NCBI GenBank assembly: GCA_030295235.1
Contig: AP026152.1
Location: 682,001-746,000, forward strand
From: Fistulifera solaris
Taxonomy: Eukaryota; Bacillariophyta; Bacillariophyceae; Naviculales; Stauroneidaceae
Direction: 5' to 3'
DNA length: 64,000 nucleotides
The notes under the pieces are model-generated. The model was not told where the DNA came from and searched no databases. It saw only the letters and a list, made by a program, of their open reading frames with translations. A program made the position numbers and the translations under genes. Numbering within the stretch: the first letter of the stretch is position 1; each line of letters begins with the position of its first letter. Below are positions 52,469 through 61,930 of the stretch, one piece after another.

Positions 52469-54481
52469 CTAACTCTTTGTTCGACTCCGGGCTCTATCTT
52501 TCGCACGGTACCCTAGTCCCCGTCCAAGCCGCTGCACCATATCCGACCATTGCTTTTCCGCTTTTTCGTGACGGGCTACAACGCTGCGTGTGTGGCCATC
52601 AATATGAGAGACAGACACGCTTCCCAAAGGCCATTTGTATGTTCCTCCATGCCTGGAATACGATGCTTGGCGCATGACAGCCGAAGTAGCTAAAGCTCGT
52701 CTTAGTTGGACCGTACGTTGGCGTTCAATACGCTCGGCACCACGAGGAAATTCTTCCAGGAAGCGAGCCTCTTCGTGACAAAAGTCACAAACAGGAATGA
52801 AAGGTTCTTTCGTGTTTTTTCGGATTGAGTAGTTCTCATAATGGCCTCCACAAGCAGGGTGACGCCATGTGCCGCACTTGGAACAACAAACCATCAGCTC
52901 ATTCGGATATAACTCAGTTACTTGAAAACAATATGCAAATTCAGGTTGGCCTTCTTTTGTGCGAATTCGGTGTATTTTACAGTGAGGCAGCTTTTCCAGA
53001 CATCCCGGCTCCGGATGATTGGAGAGCCGTTTTCGTATCTTCTTTTCGTTGGCCCGGAATTTGGTAGTTCCATCATCGTCTAATCCTTTAAAATTGTCTT
53101 CATCACTCGTTTCTCCTGCTGCATGGCGCTCGCGGCGTATACCAGTTACAGAAGGCCACCATGTATCAACCGGTACGGGAGGGGTCACAACGGCCAAGAC
53201 CTTTTTCTTACTCGCTTTTACCCCATTTGAGTCTTTCTTGGTCCCGACGCCTGACGCATCAGCTATTGTATTTACGAAGAGAGGAGTTCCCGAGGTGAAA
53301 GAGCTTGGAACATCTAGAGATTCGTCGTAAACTGGTTCGGACGGCAAAAGAGGCAATCCAGATTGAAATCGAGCAGTTGAGATAAATTCAAACGGCTCCG
53401 TAGAAAACGCAATCGTTGAGCTCTCTTCCTCCGCATTACTCTCATAAAAGTCTTCTTCCGCACTTGACATCTTAAAGTCAAGCAGGACCCTGGCCTCCTT
53501 ATCTGTTCTGGCAACAGCAGCAGTGGCTTCCACTAGCATGTCCATAGTACCGGCTGGAGGCAACGGCGTCTCCGCAACGATTTTGACGTCTTCGTCAACT
53601 TTGGGTTCAGCGTTGCTATTGTTGTTCGGAGGTTGTTTTAATGCTACAGTAGGGGGTGACAGCGCTCGAGAATTTTTGCGGGGTCGTTTGACCTTGGGGG
53701 TTTTGACCCAAATGTTTCCGAAGACGTCCTTCGTTTCTTTGTTTCTTTCGGAACTACAGGTACTGGCTTTTCATCGAGACTTTCTAATGATGCCGCAACA
53801 GGCACTTGCTTTTCGGTTAGTGGCGGTTGCTTCGGTTGCTGCGAAGGACTATGACTTGTTTTCTGGTCCACTTGCGAGGAAGGAAGCATGGGGACTGGAG
53901 ATTGCTGTTGTGCTCGGAGTGCGGCCGCTAGTAATGCGGGAGAGCTGCTAGCGCTCAAATTGGGAGAATTTGATCGCGATACATCGTCGATTGTAATCAC
54001 CGCGCCTAGTTGCTGGCGTCGTAGTTCTTCTTGATATCGCAACTGAGCCTGCGCTACCTGCTCGCGCCGCCGATTGATCTGTTCGGAAAGCAACAAATTC
54101 TGATAATGATGTTGCAGATCCGACAAGCCATGTAACGGATCTGACAGCGCCGTCAGCTGATGATTTTGTACGTGCTGGCCTAGCTGTTCCTGCAAAAGCA
54201 GTTGTCGGATCTGCTGGTCTCTTTGCAGGTCTTGCTGTTGACGTTGTTGCGCTTGTAATAACACCGAAAGGTCATCGACTTGCGTTAGACCAAGAGCTGC
54301 TCGTAGTTGTGCCTGAGTCAACTGCAACCAATACGATAGTTTTAAAGAAGAGAATAAGAGAGTTTTGTCTTGGTGAGATCGCTCTATTAACTACGAAAAC
54401 GTAGGATATCTTCGCTCGTGAAAGACTCACCTGCGTATTTCCACGTCCAGACGCTGCGTCGAAAGGGAATCTTCTATCCAT
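52469..54481 (-). CDS. PHD-type zinc finger protein, frame change near 53.7 kb
   Basis: Exon 1 (54431-54481) encodes MDRRFPFDAASGRGNTQ; a 109-bp intron (GTGAGT...TTGCAG) leads to LTQAQLRAALGLTQVDDLSV and a Gln-rich coiled stretch. Near 53705 one more A or C in TCAAAACCCCC joins ETFGS to KTPKVKRPRKNSRA, which is a good nuclear signal. About 634 codons in all. The zinc finger lies at MVCCSKCGTWRHPACGGHYE ... FIPVCDFCHEEARFL, a C4HC3-like PHD arrangement. After it, RRALATSAVMRQASYSRHGG and WPLGSVSVSHIDGHTRSVVA are conserved-looking. PHD fingers read histone tails; a chromatin role is inferred. Promoter side has an exact TACCAGGTA. Confidence 0.72.
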
Positions 54482-55622
54482 GATCCTGCTTTACTTTTCC
54501 AGACTAGGAGAAAAAAATGAAAAAGGGAATGAGACGATACGTCGAAAAGTTACGAATATGAAGAATACAATACCAGGTAATACAACACCTGAAGACACCC
54601 ACATTCTGTTTATCCGATGAACACGAAAACGCGATGTATTTCGATTTTTGTCTCGGTAACACCATTCAGATAACTCACCTTGTTTATAGGAAAGAGACGT
54701 AAAAGAGAAAGAAACAAAATAGTGCAATAGTCACGAGGATTATGAATTGCCGTGAGACCTCTTACGCCGCTGTGTTGTAAAAAAGTGGCTTGTGCCTTCG
54801 TGGTGTTTTTTTCGACCGAACGGCGAAGCAGCCACACAACGCAAAAGGAAGACGACGAGAACAAGACGCAAGACGCGGGCAACGCTTCCCTGAGCGAGTG
54901 TACAGTTAAGGCCAGTGCTACATGGGACTAAACTTCATTGTCGACTTCAATGTAGAAACGCGGTGGGCGGTGGATTGCCCTTCTCGAAGGCTTTTCCGTA
55001 ATAGGTGTCTCGAAATGTCGCTTTTCTGTTAAGTTCGTATCTAACAAAATGACTTTGTCAGATTTACTACTGTAGACGAAAATGCTTCCTAATGAAGTTG
55101 TTCTCTGTCTTATGTTTCCTACTATGAGGAACATCACTGGAGACTTATAATACTTACGGTTTTCGGTCATTAGTGTCTTCTCATTCGCCATGGGCTGTCT
55201 CATAAAATGTACTGTAATAAACGGAGACGAGAATACAAACGAAACACTAAACTAGCTAAGTTTAGGGGAGAGGGAATTCTCTCTAGCTAGAAGGCTGTAG
55301 CTAAACATTATATTGGTGCCGAACCTCCGTAACGACATACCTAATCAAATGATCACCCGGTCAATCACATTAGAGTAAACATAAGCAATAAACTATTCTT
55401 GTTCTTGCTTTGTTCAGAGTGCATCTATGTAAAATTCGAAGAAGAAATAGATGTTTTCTTGTCATGCCGCAAAAGTTCATAAAAAGATCATTAATTCTAA
55501 TACTTTAAGGTGCACGGTTGCACGGTTGCTGAAGATGTAAACGAAAACTGATGTAATTGTAGTATGGTTATCCCATCTCTATTTTCAGTCGGCTGACCAT
55601 ACTGTAGCACCACTCCTGCAAT
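54482..55622. other. Intergenic interval
   Basis: About 1.1 kb between the PHD gene start and the NPL4 end. A 91-codon frame (54928-55203, minus) has no recognisable domain; I do not call it. One exact TACCAGGTA at 54572. Confidence 0.4.
54572..54580. promoter_or_regulatory. TACCAGGTA palindromic motif (copy 8 of 10)
   Basis: Exact copy 91 bp upstream of the PHD gene start codon. Confidence 0.5.
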
Positions 55623-57046
55623 TTAAGGCAATTCAACTATTTTCTCCAAACGACCCCACAGAGCATCGTCAATTGTCGTTCCCTTCTTTTGTCCCCTCGT
55701 CCATTTTTTGTACGACACGACACACGGCCTGACAATCGTTTTCCGACAAACCTTCTTCGTACAGTGCCAAAATCGTCGAAAAAGAACACAACTGAGAAAG
55801 AAGAGACGGACTGTCGCGTTCTGTCAAGGCTTGTCGCAAACCTTTTCTTGCTTTTTTTCAGCAAGCGGCCTGTTTTGGTGGATACGGCGTTCGTCGACGA
55901 CCCGTACCATCCCGTGTGACTCAGTAAAGCCGTATTGACCAAACAGAAAACAGAATCAAATTCATTGACTTCTTGCCCTTCCACCAAAACGGGATGACGG
56001 GTATGAGCTTGTCGTTGATTCTTTTGAGATGACGACATGTCGAACATATCCTCCGCAACCATTTGTACGGCAACATCACTCAATTGAAAGACTTCGGTGG
56101 CACCCGATGTCGCATCCATAGCGCACGTGACCCACGCGGTCGGATATAAATCATCTTTGTCGGTGAATTGCATGTATTGCATTTGACCTTGTGCGGCTTG
56201 CACGATTTCGGGCACATGCACGGGCAAACCATCGTTCGCGTGTCGATTGTCCGCGTACGTAAAGATCCAGCCGATGGGTCGCAGTCCCAACCACGTCGCA
56301 ACTTGTCGTGCTTTGCACTGAGGATCATAAAAATCACTCCGAGGATAAATGGCGTGTACTTTGGCGGCAATACACATTTCTTCGGCTTCGGTTGTGGACG
56401 ATAAAGATGTCTTGGGCCGGCGTTTGGGATCTTGACGTTCCCGTACTATGGTCCCCAAAAGCAGTGCCGGCTGTTGTGTTTGCTGTTGATAAAAACGTTC
56501 TGCAGAGGAAGCACACATGTAAAGACGCTGTACGGTCGAAGTGGGTTGCGGTTCGATAACGTGCAATTCTTTCCGGAGATCGGAGAGCGCTGCATACGAA
56601 TTCGAAGGTCTTCGTTGCCGTTTGTGTCTTTTCAACGCAGCGGTGTAGTCTTTGGCCAATTCAGGGAAAGGATTGTATTTGGGCTTGCTTGCTTTTGATG
56701 ATTGCGATGATGTTTTATGTTGTTTAGTGTCCTCTGTTGCTGCTACGGAAGAACGCAGAGTAATAAGGGAACCGTGTGAAAGATTCAAGTTCGGCAATGT
56801 TTGAGAGCGGTCTAATGGCTGATTACCCAATTGGATTGTCAAGTCATCAAGTGATTGATTCAACGGCTTCAATACATCTTCTAATGTCAGTAGAGAAGAT
56901 TCACTGGGGACTTGTAATCGTTGCATAGAGCCATCGGGCAAACGGATTCGCAGTAGGATACTGCCGCTCGAGGATGACGATGAAGATGCGGCGGTGAAAA
57001 AGATCGACAGTAGCAAGATACGAAGCAAATATGAAGTATGCATCAT
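55623..57046 (-). CDS. NPL4 homologue with signal peptide, candidate periplastidial (SELMA) factor
   Basis: 473 codons from MMHTSYLLRILLLSIFFTAA, a clear signal peptide followed by SSSSSSSGS, with no aromatic residue at +1. A ubiquitin-like domain follows (LLRIRLPDGSMQRLQVPSES), then the NPL4 MPN-like domain: ASSAERFYQQQTQQPALLLG, VHAIYPRSDFYDPQCKARQV, LGLRPIGWIFTYADNRHAN and HTGWYGSSTNAVSTKTGRLL. There is no C-terminal zinc finger. Two extra bases are indicated: one A in the A7 run near 55857 and one near 55677; without them the C-terminus is KKARKGLRQALTERDSPSLL ... TIDDALWGRLEKIVELP, ending at 55623. NPL4 with UFD1 guides CDC48 to ubiquitylated ER proteins. In diatoms a symbiont-derived copy of this system (SELMA) imports proteins across the second-outermost plastid membrane. 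The leader makes that the best guess. Confidence 0.78.
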
Positions 57047-57175
57047 TTGAAATAGTTGGAATGAGTTTGTTGACAACAATCTTATATTATTGACATCATT
57101 AGGAAAGACAATGGATACAAATTTTATTGCGTCGCTATGTGCGGTGGCATAACATACACGTGGACGTGGACGCCC

Positions 57176-57650
57176 ATCCCCACATTTTCTGGGTACGTGA
57201 AACAACACACACGCCCGCATTTTCTGAAAGCACCGAACATCCAGATTTTCTGGATACGTAAAAACTTAGCTCTTCCGGCTTTTCTGGGTAAGGTAAGGTT
57301 ACCAGGTACTAAATATTTTACCACACGCCCACATTTTCTGTGCACGAGAAAGAACCGATCTTCCAGATTTTCTGGAAATGTGAAAACACCACACCCCCAC
57401 ATTTTCTGGGCACGTGAAAGCACCGATCATCCAGATTTTCTGGAAATGTGAAAACACCACACCCCCACATTTTCTGGGCACGTGAAAGCACCGATCATCC
57501 AGATTTTCTGGATAGTTGAAAATCCACATGCCCACATTTTCTGGGGACGTGAAAGCACCGATCTTTCAGATTTTCTGGAAATGTGCAAACCCCAATCGTC
57601 CAGGTTTTCTGTGGATGTGATTGACACCGCATGCCCACATTTTCTTGGTA
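57176..57650. repeat. Palindrome cluster IV, about 68-bp period
   Basis: Two motifs alternate: CCCACATTTTCTGGG (57329, 57396, 57464, 57532 and looser copies at either end) and CCAGATTTTCTGG (57241, 57363, 57431, 57499 and a weaker copy near 57568). The main period is 67-68 bp. Flanks of the second motif covary: ATCC/GGAT at 57240 and 57498, TTCC/GGAA at 57361. CACGTG follows many copies of the first motif. Located upstream of the NPL4 gene. Confidence 0.88.
57300..57308. promoter_or_regulatory. TACCAGGTA palindromic motif (copy 9 of 10)
   Basis: Exact copy inside palindrome cluster IV, 254 bp upstream of the NPL4 start codon. Confidence 0.45.
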
Positions 57651-58089
57651 AACCTTTGGACTGGTCTACTTGAAAGCATGAAGCATCACACTCCCAGGTA
57701 AAAAGCCTTACAAGTTACAAGTAGTCTTCCGGACAAGTAAAATAGTTTTTCTATACCTGGTTCGATACCCCCAGGTTTTCTTGAAACGTAAAATCCCACA
57801 CTCCAGATCCAATCAAGGATTTACATTTTTCAGAAATGGTGGGAAAGGCCTACGCCGGACGATTTGGAATTAGAAATAATAGTTATAGCAAAGAGCATAT
57901 GGGGGAATGGGGATGACATGCCGGAGTCACGCCTGACTTTTGGCCCTTGCCTCTGCTCTTAAGGTTCTGCATGCCCCCATGCCCCCCCGGAGCCCGTTAA
58001 CTGTAGATCGCGTCGTGAACAAAAGCTTTTGAAGTCGCAAAAGATCATCTCTTCTCGTATAACTTGGTCATTGTAATTATAAACCTTTC
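57651..58089. other. Intergenic interval
   Basis: About 440 bp with two near-matches to the palindromic motif (TCCCAGGTA near 57693, TACCTGGTT near 57754). No gene. Confidence 0.4.
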
Positions 58090-60129
58090 TTAGAAACCTC
58101 TACTAGCATCTCCCGCCGCCTGTCGTGCTTGCTGAAGAAAGTGCTCAACAGCAACATGATCTTTTACTCCTTTCGAAGCTTCTACACCCGAGCTCACATC
58201 GACACCAAAGGGACGAGTGCTGGCCACACAGTCAGCCACATTATCAGGCGTCAAACCACCAGCCACCAATACAGGCAATCCTTGATTTTGCAACGCCAGC
58301 GCAATCTGCCAATCAAAAGTTTTCCCAGTTCCTCCTTGTTGTCCGGGTACAGCGGTATCTAACAGAATGGCCATGGGATCGTTCGTCAATGATTGCAAAA
58401 TCGTTTGAATCGGAGAGTTTTTGTTATTGTTGTTCTCGGTTGCTGAGGGAATGTCAACGACACGCAAGACGGGGATTCCATTGTACAAGTCACGATTCGC
58501 TGCCGCCATACCTTCTGATCCGTGCAATTGAATCAGATCCAAACCAACTTGTTCACACACACTCCGTATATATTCAGGTGATTGGTTCTGAAAGACTCCC
58601 ACCACCGCCGGACGCTGCGGTGTTGCTGTTTGTGCGAGAACACGGGCTTGTTGCGTCAAATGCAACAGCGGATTGTTGAACGAAGCACTGGTAGCAGGAA
58701 ACTCCAAATGCGATGATCGCTCGCCAAACTGACGAACTGTTTGTACAATATCCTTGGCTTGTTCCATGCTTGTTACTTTCCGGGGACTTTTTTCCGCGAA
58801 AATAATTCCAATCAAATTGGCTCCGCTTTGACACGCTTTCAGGGCATCCGGAGAGTTCGTAATGCCACAGACTTTGATAATTTGAGTACCAGCCGTGTAT
58901 GCCGCAATCGAGCCGCTGCTCACATTGGTCTGGGCCTCCCAATCGTCGGGATGGAGACACAAATTTTGGATTGCTGCAACAGGATCTGACGCCCTCATTA
59001 AGGATTCTCCAATCAAACACATGCCGATACCGACTTGGCGATATCGATGTACATCCATCGCATTGGACATACCCGATAAGGCACAAAGGCTGACTTGTTG
59101 ATCATCTGGAGATCCGTGTTGATACACAATGCCTTCTTGTTGTAAGAACTCGGCCATGCGTTCCGAAGTCTGCAAATCCATTTGAAATGTGTGTAGATTG
59201 CGATTGTTGACACCAATCACGCGAGCACCTGCCTGTAAAGCGAATTTCAATTCCTCCGTCGTGTGAACTTCGACCAATGGCTCCATTTGGAAAGTATCGC
59301 GTGCATAATTCAGCAGACGTTGCAACAGGTGCAGAGGCAAGACAGCAACGATCAATAAAACCGTATCCGCTCCTGCCGCGGCAGCTTGTGCAATCATGTA
59401 TTCATTGATTACAAAGTCTTTTCGTAAAATAGCAGGACGCCGTCGGTTGTCATTGTCATAATTCTGAATGTTGTTGGTAGCCAATCGAATGTCGATCAAA
59501 TCCTGTAACGACCCTTGAAACCAACGAGGTTCCGTCAATACACTCAATATATTCGCCCCCGCGTGTGCATATCGCATCCCTTGTTCGGCGGCACTCGTAT
59601 TCTCCGGCGCCATGCGTCCCTTGGAAGGCGAGGCCCGTTTGAATTCGGCGGCTAATGCCATGGCGGGTGCTTGTTGTTGAATGACTTGTTGCAACGACAA
59701 TAAAGGTCCATGAGTCTCCGCAAACACTCTTGCAGCTTCTTCCAGTTGCTGTAAAGAAGGACTAGTCGGTAATTGCTGATAATTGTCATAATCGAGACAA
59801 ACAGTTGCCGTAATTTCCTGTAATTTACTCAATGTCTGGTCGGGAGCGACATACAAATGAGAGCCGTCGACGTCAGGATTGTCGGAATCCTGCAATAAAT
59901 TTTGCAAAGCTTGCTTCAATTGCTCCGTTGTATATTGTGCAGATGTATCGACTGTTTTAATAATGGTGTTTGTTGATGTAACGGTTCTGGACGAAGCCAT
60001 TCGCGCAAAAGAGGAAGCAGACGAAGAAGAGACGACAAAAGCACTTGTTGTCGCAATTACTAGCATGCTGCTCGCAAGCCACCACCACGAACAGTACAAG
60101 CAGTATTTGCGCAGCATCAGATTTATCAA
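58090..60129 (-). CDS. Indole-3-glycerol-phosphate synthase/phosphoribosylanthranilate isomerase fusion (TrpC-TrpF), plastid
   Basis: 679 residues. The signal peptide ends in ATTSA-FVVSSSS, a classic diatom plastid site, then a Ser/Thr-rich transit peptide. Residues about 80-420 are indole-3-glycerol-phosphate synthase: EFKRASPSKG (substrate phosphate and catalytic Lys), LTEPRWFQGS, ILRKDFVINEYMIAQA (catalytic Lys), LVEVHTTEEL, GVNNRNLHTF and LIGESLM. Residues about 435-670 are phosphoribosylanthranilate isomerase: IKVCGITNSPDAL (catalytic Cys), VGVFQNQ, LIQLHG, LLDTAVPGQQGGTGKTFDW (catalytic Asp), LVAGGLTP and GVDVSSGVE. It therefore performs two consecutive steps of tryptophan synthesis in the plastid stroma, but with the isomerase (the earlier step) at the C-terminus, the order of E. 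coli TrpCF. Both active sites look complete. Confidence 0.92.
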   Translation of the reverse strand: MINLMLRKYCLYCSWWWLASSMLVIATTSAFVVSSSSASSFARMASSRTVTSTNTIIKTVDTSAQYTTEQLKQALQNLLQDSDNPDVDGSHLYVAPDQTLSKLQEITATVCLDYDNYQQLPTSPSLQQLEEAARVFAETHGPLLSLQQVIQQQAPAMALAAEFKRASPSKGRMAPENTSAAEQGMRYAHAGANILSVLTEPRWFQGSLQDLIDIRLATNNIQNYDNDNRRRPAILRKDFVINEYMIAQAAAAGADTVLLIVAVLPLHLLQRLLNYARDTFQMEPLVEVHTTEELKFALQAGARVIGVNNRNLHTFQMDLQTSERMAEFLQQEGIVYQHGSPDDQQVSLCALSGMSNAMDVHRYRQVGIGMCLIGESLMRASDPVAAIQNLCLHPDDWEAQTNVSSGSIAAYTAGTQIIKVCGITNSPDALKACQSGANLIGIIFAEKSPRKVTSMEQAKDIVQTVRQFGERSSHLEFPATSASFNNPLLHLTQQARVLAQTATPQRPAVVGVFQNQSPEYIRSVCEQVGLDLIQLHGSEGMAAANRDLYNGIPVLRVVDIPSATENNNNKNSPIQTILQSLTNDPMAILLDTAVPGQQGGTGKTFDWQIALALQNQGLPVLVAGGLTPDNVADCVASTRPFGVDVSSGVEASKGVKDHVAVEHFLQQARQAAGDASRGF

Positions 60130-60259
60130 GGAGCTTCAATTATCACGAAAAATTATAGTCTTTTGTTTGTCTCGCATCATCGCATTCATCGCGTTGTTAC
60201 ACAAAAAGCACAAAGAGCTGCAATAACAGGCTTGGCTTAAACAACGGACAGACGACGGA

Positions 60260-60317
60260 CAATATAAGCCCAAAGTGTAAAACCTCAAATTTACCAAGAC
60301 TGCTTTTCAGTCACGAC
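60260..60317 (+). repeat. Dispersed element E (TrpC-TrpF upstream)
   Basis: ACAATATAAGCCCAAAGTGT, then CCAAGACTGCTTTTCAGTCA and CGACG. It is about 130 bp from the TrpC-TrpF start, in the opposite orientation to the gene. Confidence 0.55.
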
Positions 60318-60433
60318 GCCTTATATATTTACAAGATATGTATATGATATTCTCGCTAGCCCCTGTATGTAAAAACGGAATACCAGCGAGATGCTGCTCC
60401 GCCGCGGACGACAACTTTAATCTAAAAACAAAA

Positions 60434-61400
60434 GGTTGACGGAACGAACAATGCAACGCTTCGAACGTCTACGTAAATTTCACGTAGCTCTCGTAGGGAA
60501 ATTTATCGACAGAGGGGTAACCCGGACATTGTGTATTTTCGATCACATCATTTTCCGCATTGCCGACAACACAATGTCGAGATTACTTGGCCCAACATTG
60601 CTAATGCGTGAATTAAAAACAATAATCAATTTTTATATGACAGTGATACAAGAATTAGTCGAAAGATACAACGCTTCCAGTGTCTACGCGTATGTTACGT
60701 AGCCGCCGTAGGAAATTTATCTCTGTAGGGGAACCCGGAGATTGCATTCTTCCCCATCATCCGATTCTTGGGTTTCCAGTGCACTGATGTCAATGTGATG
60801 TTGCGCAACGTATTCGCTTCGTTTCGGGAAGCATTAATCGCCATCGAATCGTAAACAAAAGGTTGACGGAACGAACAATGCAACGCTTCGAACGTCTACG
60901 TAAATTTCACGTAGCTCTCGTAGGGAAATTTATCGACAGAGGGGTAACCCGGACATTGTGTATTTTCGATCACATCATTTTCCGCATTGCCGACAACACA
61001 ATGTCGAGATTACTTGGCCCAACATTGCTAATGCGTGAATTAAAAAACAATAATCAATTTTTATATGACAGTGATACAAGAATTAGTCGAAAGATACAAC
61101 GCTTCCAGTGTCTACGCGTATGTTACGTAGCCGCCGTAGGAAATTTATCTCTGTAGGGGAACCCGGAGATTGCATTCTTCCCCATCATCCGATTCTTGGG
61201 TTTCCAGTGCACTGATGTCAATGTGATGTTGCGCAACGTATTCGCTTCGTTTCGGGAAGCATTAATCGCCATCGAATCGTAAACAAAAGGTTGACGGAAC
61301 GAACAATGCAACGCTTCGAACGTCTACGTAAATTTCACGTAGCTCTCGTAGGGAAATTTATCGACAGAGGGGTAACCCGGACATTGTGTATTTTCGATCA
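60434..61400. repeat. Recent tandem duplication of a 427-bp dimeric satellite unit (family C)
   Basis: GGTTGACGG recurs at 60434, 60861 and 61289, giving units of 427 and 428 bp that I read as identical apart from one extra A in an A run; a third copy is partial. Each unit contains two related monomers of about 213 bp marked by CAACGCTTC (60454, 60669, 60881 and so on), so the array is a two-monomer higher-order repeat. A diverged piece continues near 61540-61610. The same family, older, is at 11040-11580. Confidence 0.9.
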
Positions 61401-61930
61401 CACGCTTTTCATCTAACATCTAACTCTTGTAATTAAAGTGCACAAATCTCGACGTTTTTAAAAAGCGCATCGTATTGTCCTCTTATTCGGAAGCTTTTTT
61501 CATCTTTGATTTCAAAACGAAACGTTCCTAAAACGAAAAATACAACGCTTCGAACGTCTACGTAATTTCACGTACCTCTCGAAGGGAAAGTTAGATCCCG
61601 GATACGGACGAAAATGGTTTTCATTTCGACTGGCACTTCCATCCATTATAAGCGAGCGAAATCAGTAAGGTTATTTGTTATTTACGCAGCGTGACGATAC
61701 GTGGCGAAGTCACGCATGTGTGGGCCTACAGCCTACATTTACGAGAATTTACCTTACTTTTCTGCTTCATGGCGGAAGAAACGCATTGAAAGCGTTACTT
61801 TGACGAAACTTAAAAGTCTTAATTCTCGGCGATGAATAGATTAAGATACGGCCGAGCGTGCGAGCGTGCGTTAACATAAAGCGTAAACATGTATTGAACT
61901 TGATACCAGGTACAGCCAGTTTCATGTCCT
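61401..61930. other. Intergenic interval with satellite remnant
   Basis: About 530 bp: a partial diverged satellite monomer (near 61540-61610), otherwise nothing recognised; one exact TACCAGGTA at 61904. Confidence 0.45.
61904..61912. promoter_or_regulatory. TACCAGGTA palindromic motif (copy 10 of 10)
   Basis: Exact copy 19 bp past the stop of the ASH2-like gene, so in a 3' flank. Confidence 0.4.

Noticed and set aside
54928-55203. 91-codon frame as a small gene
   Set aside because: No domain, unclear start, and no supporting motif; left as intergenic.
57124-57535. Open frames of 78-104 codons through palindrome cluster IV
   Set aside because: They are a by-product of tandem repetition on both strands and have no domain support.
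1236-61912. TACCAGGTA as a 5' splice site (CAG|GTA)
   Set aside because: The sequence is symmetric, occurs without matching exons or acceptors, and the confirmed introns use GTAAGT, GTGAGT or GTACGT with other upstream bases.
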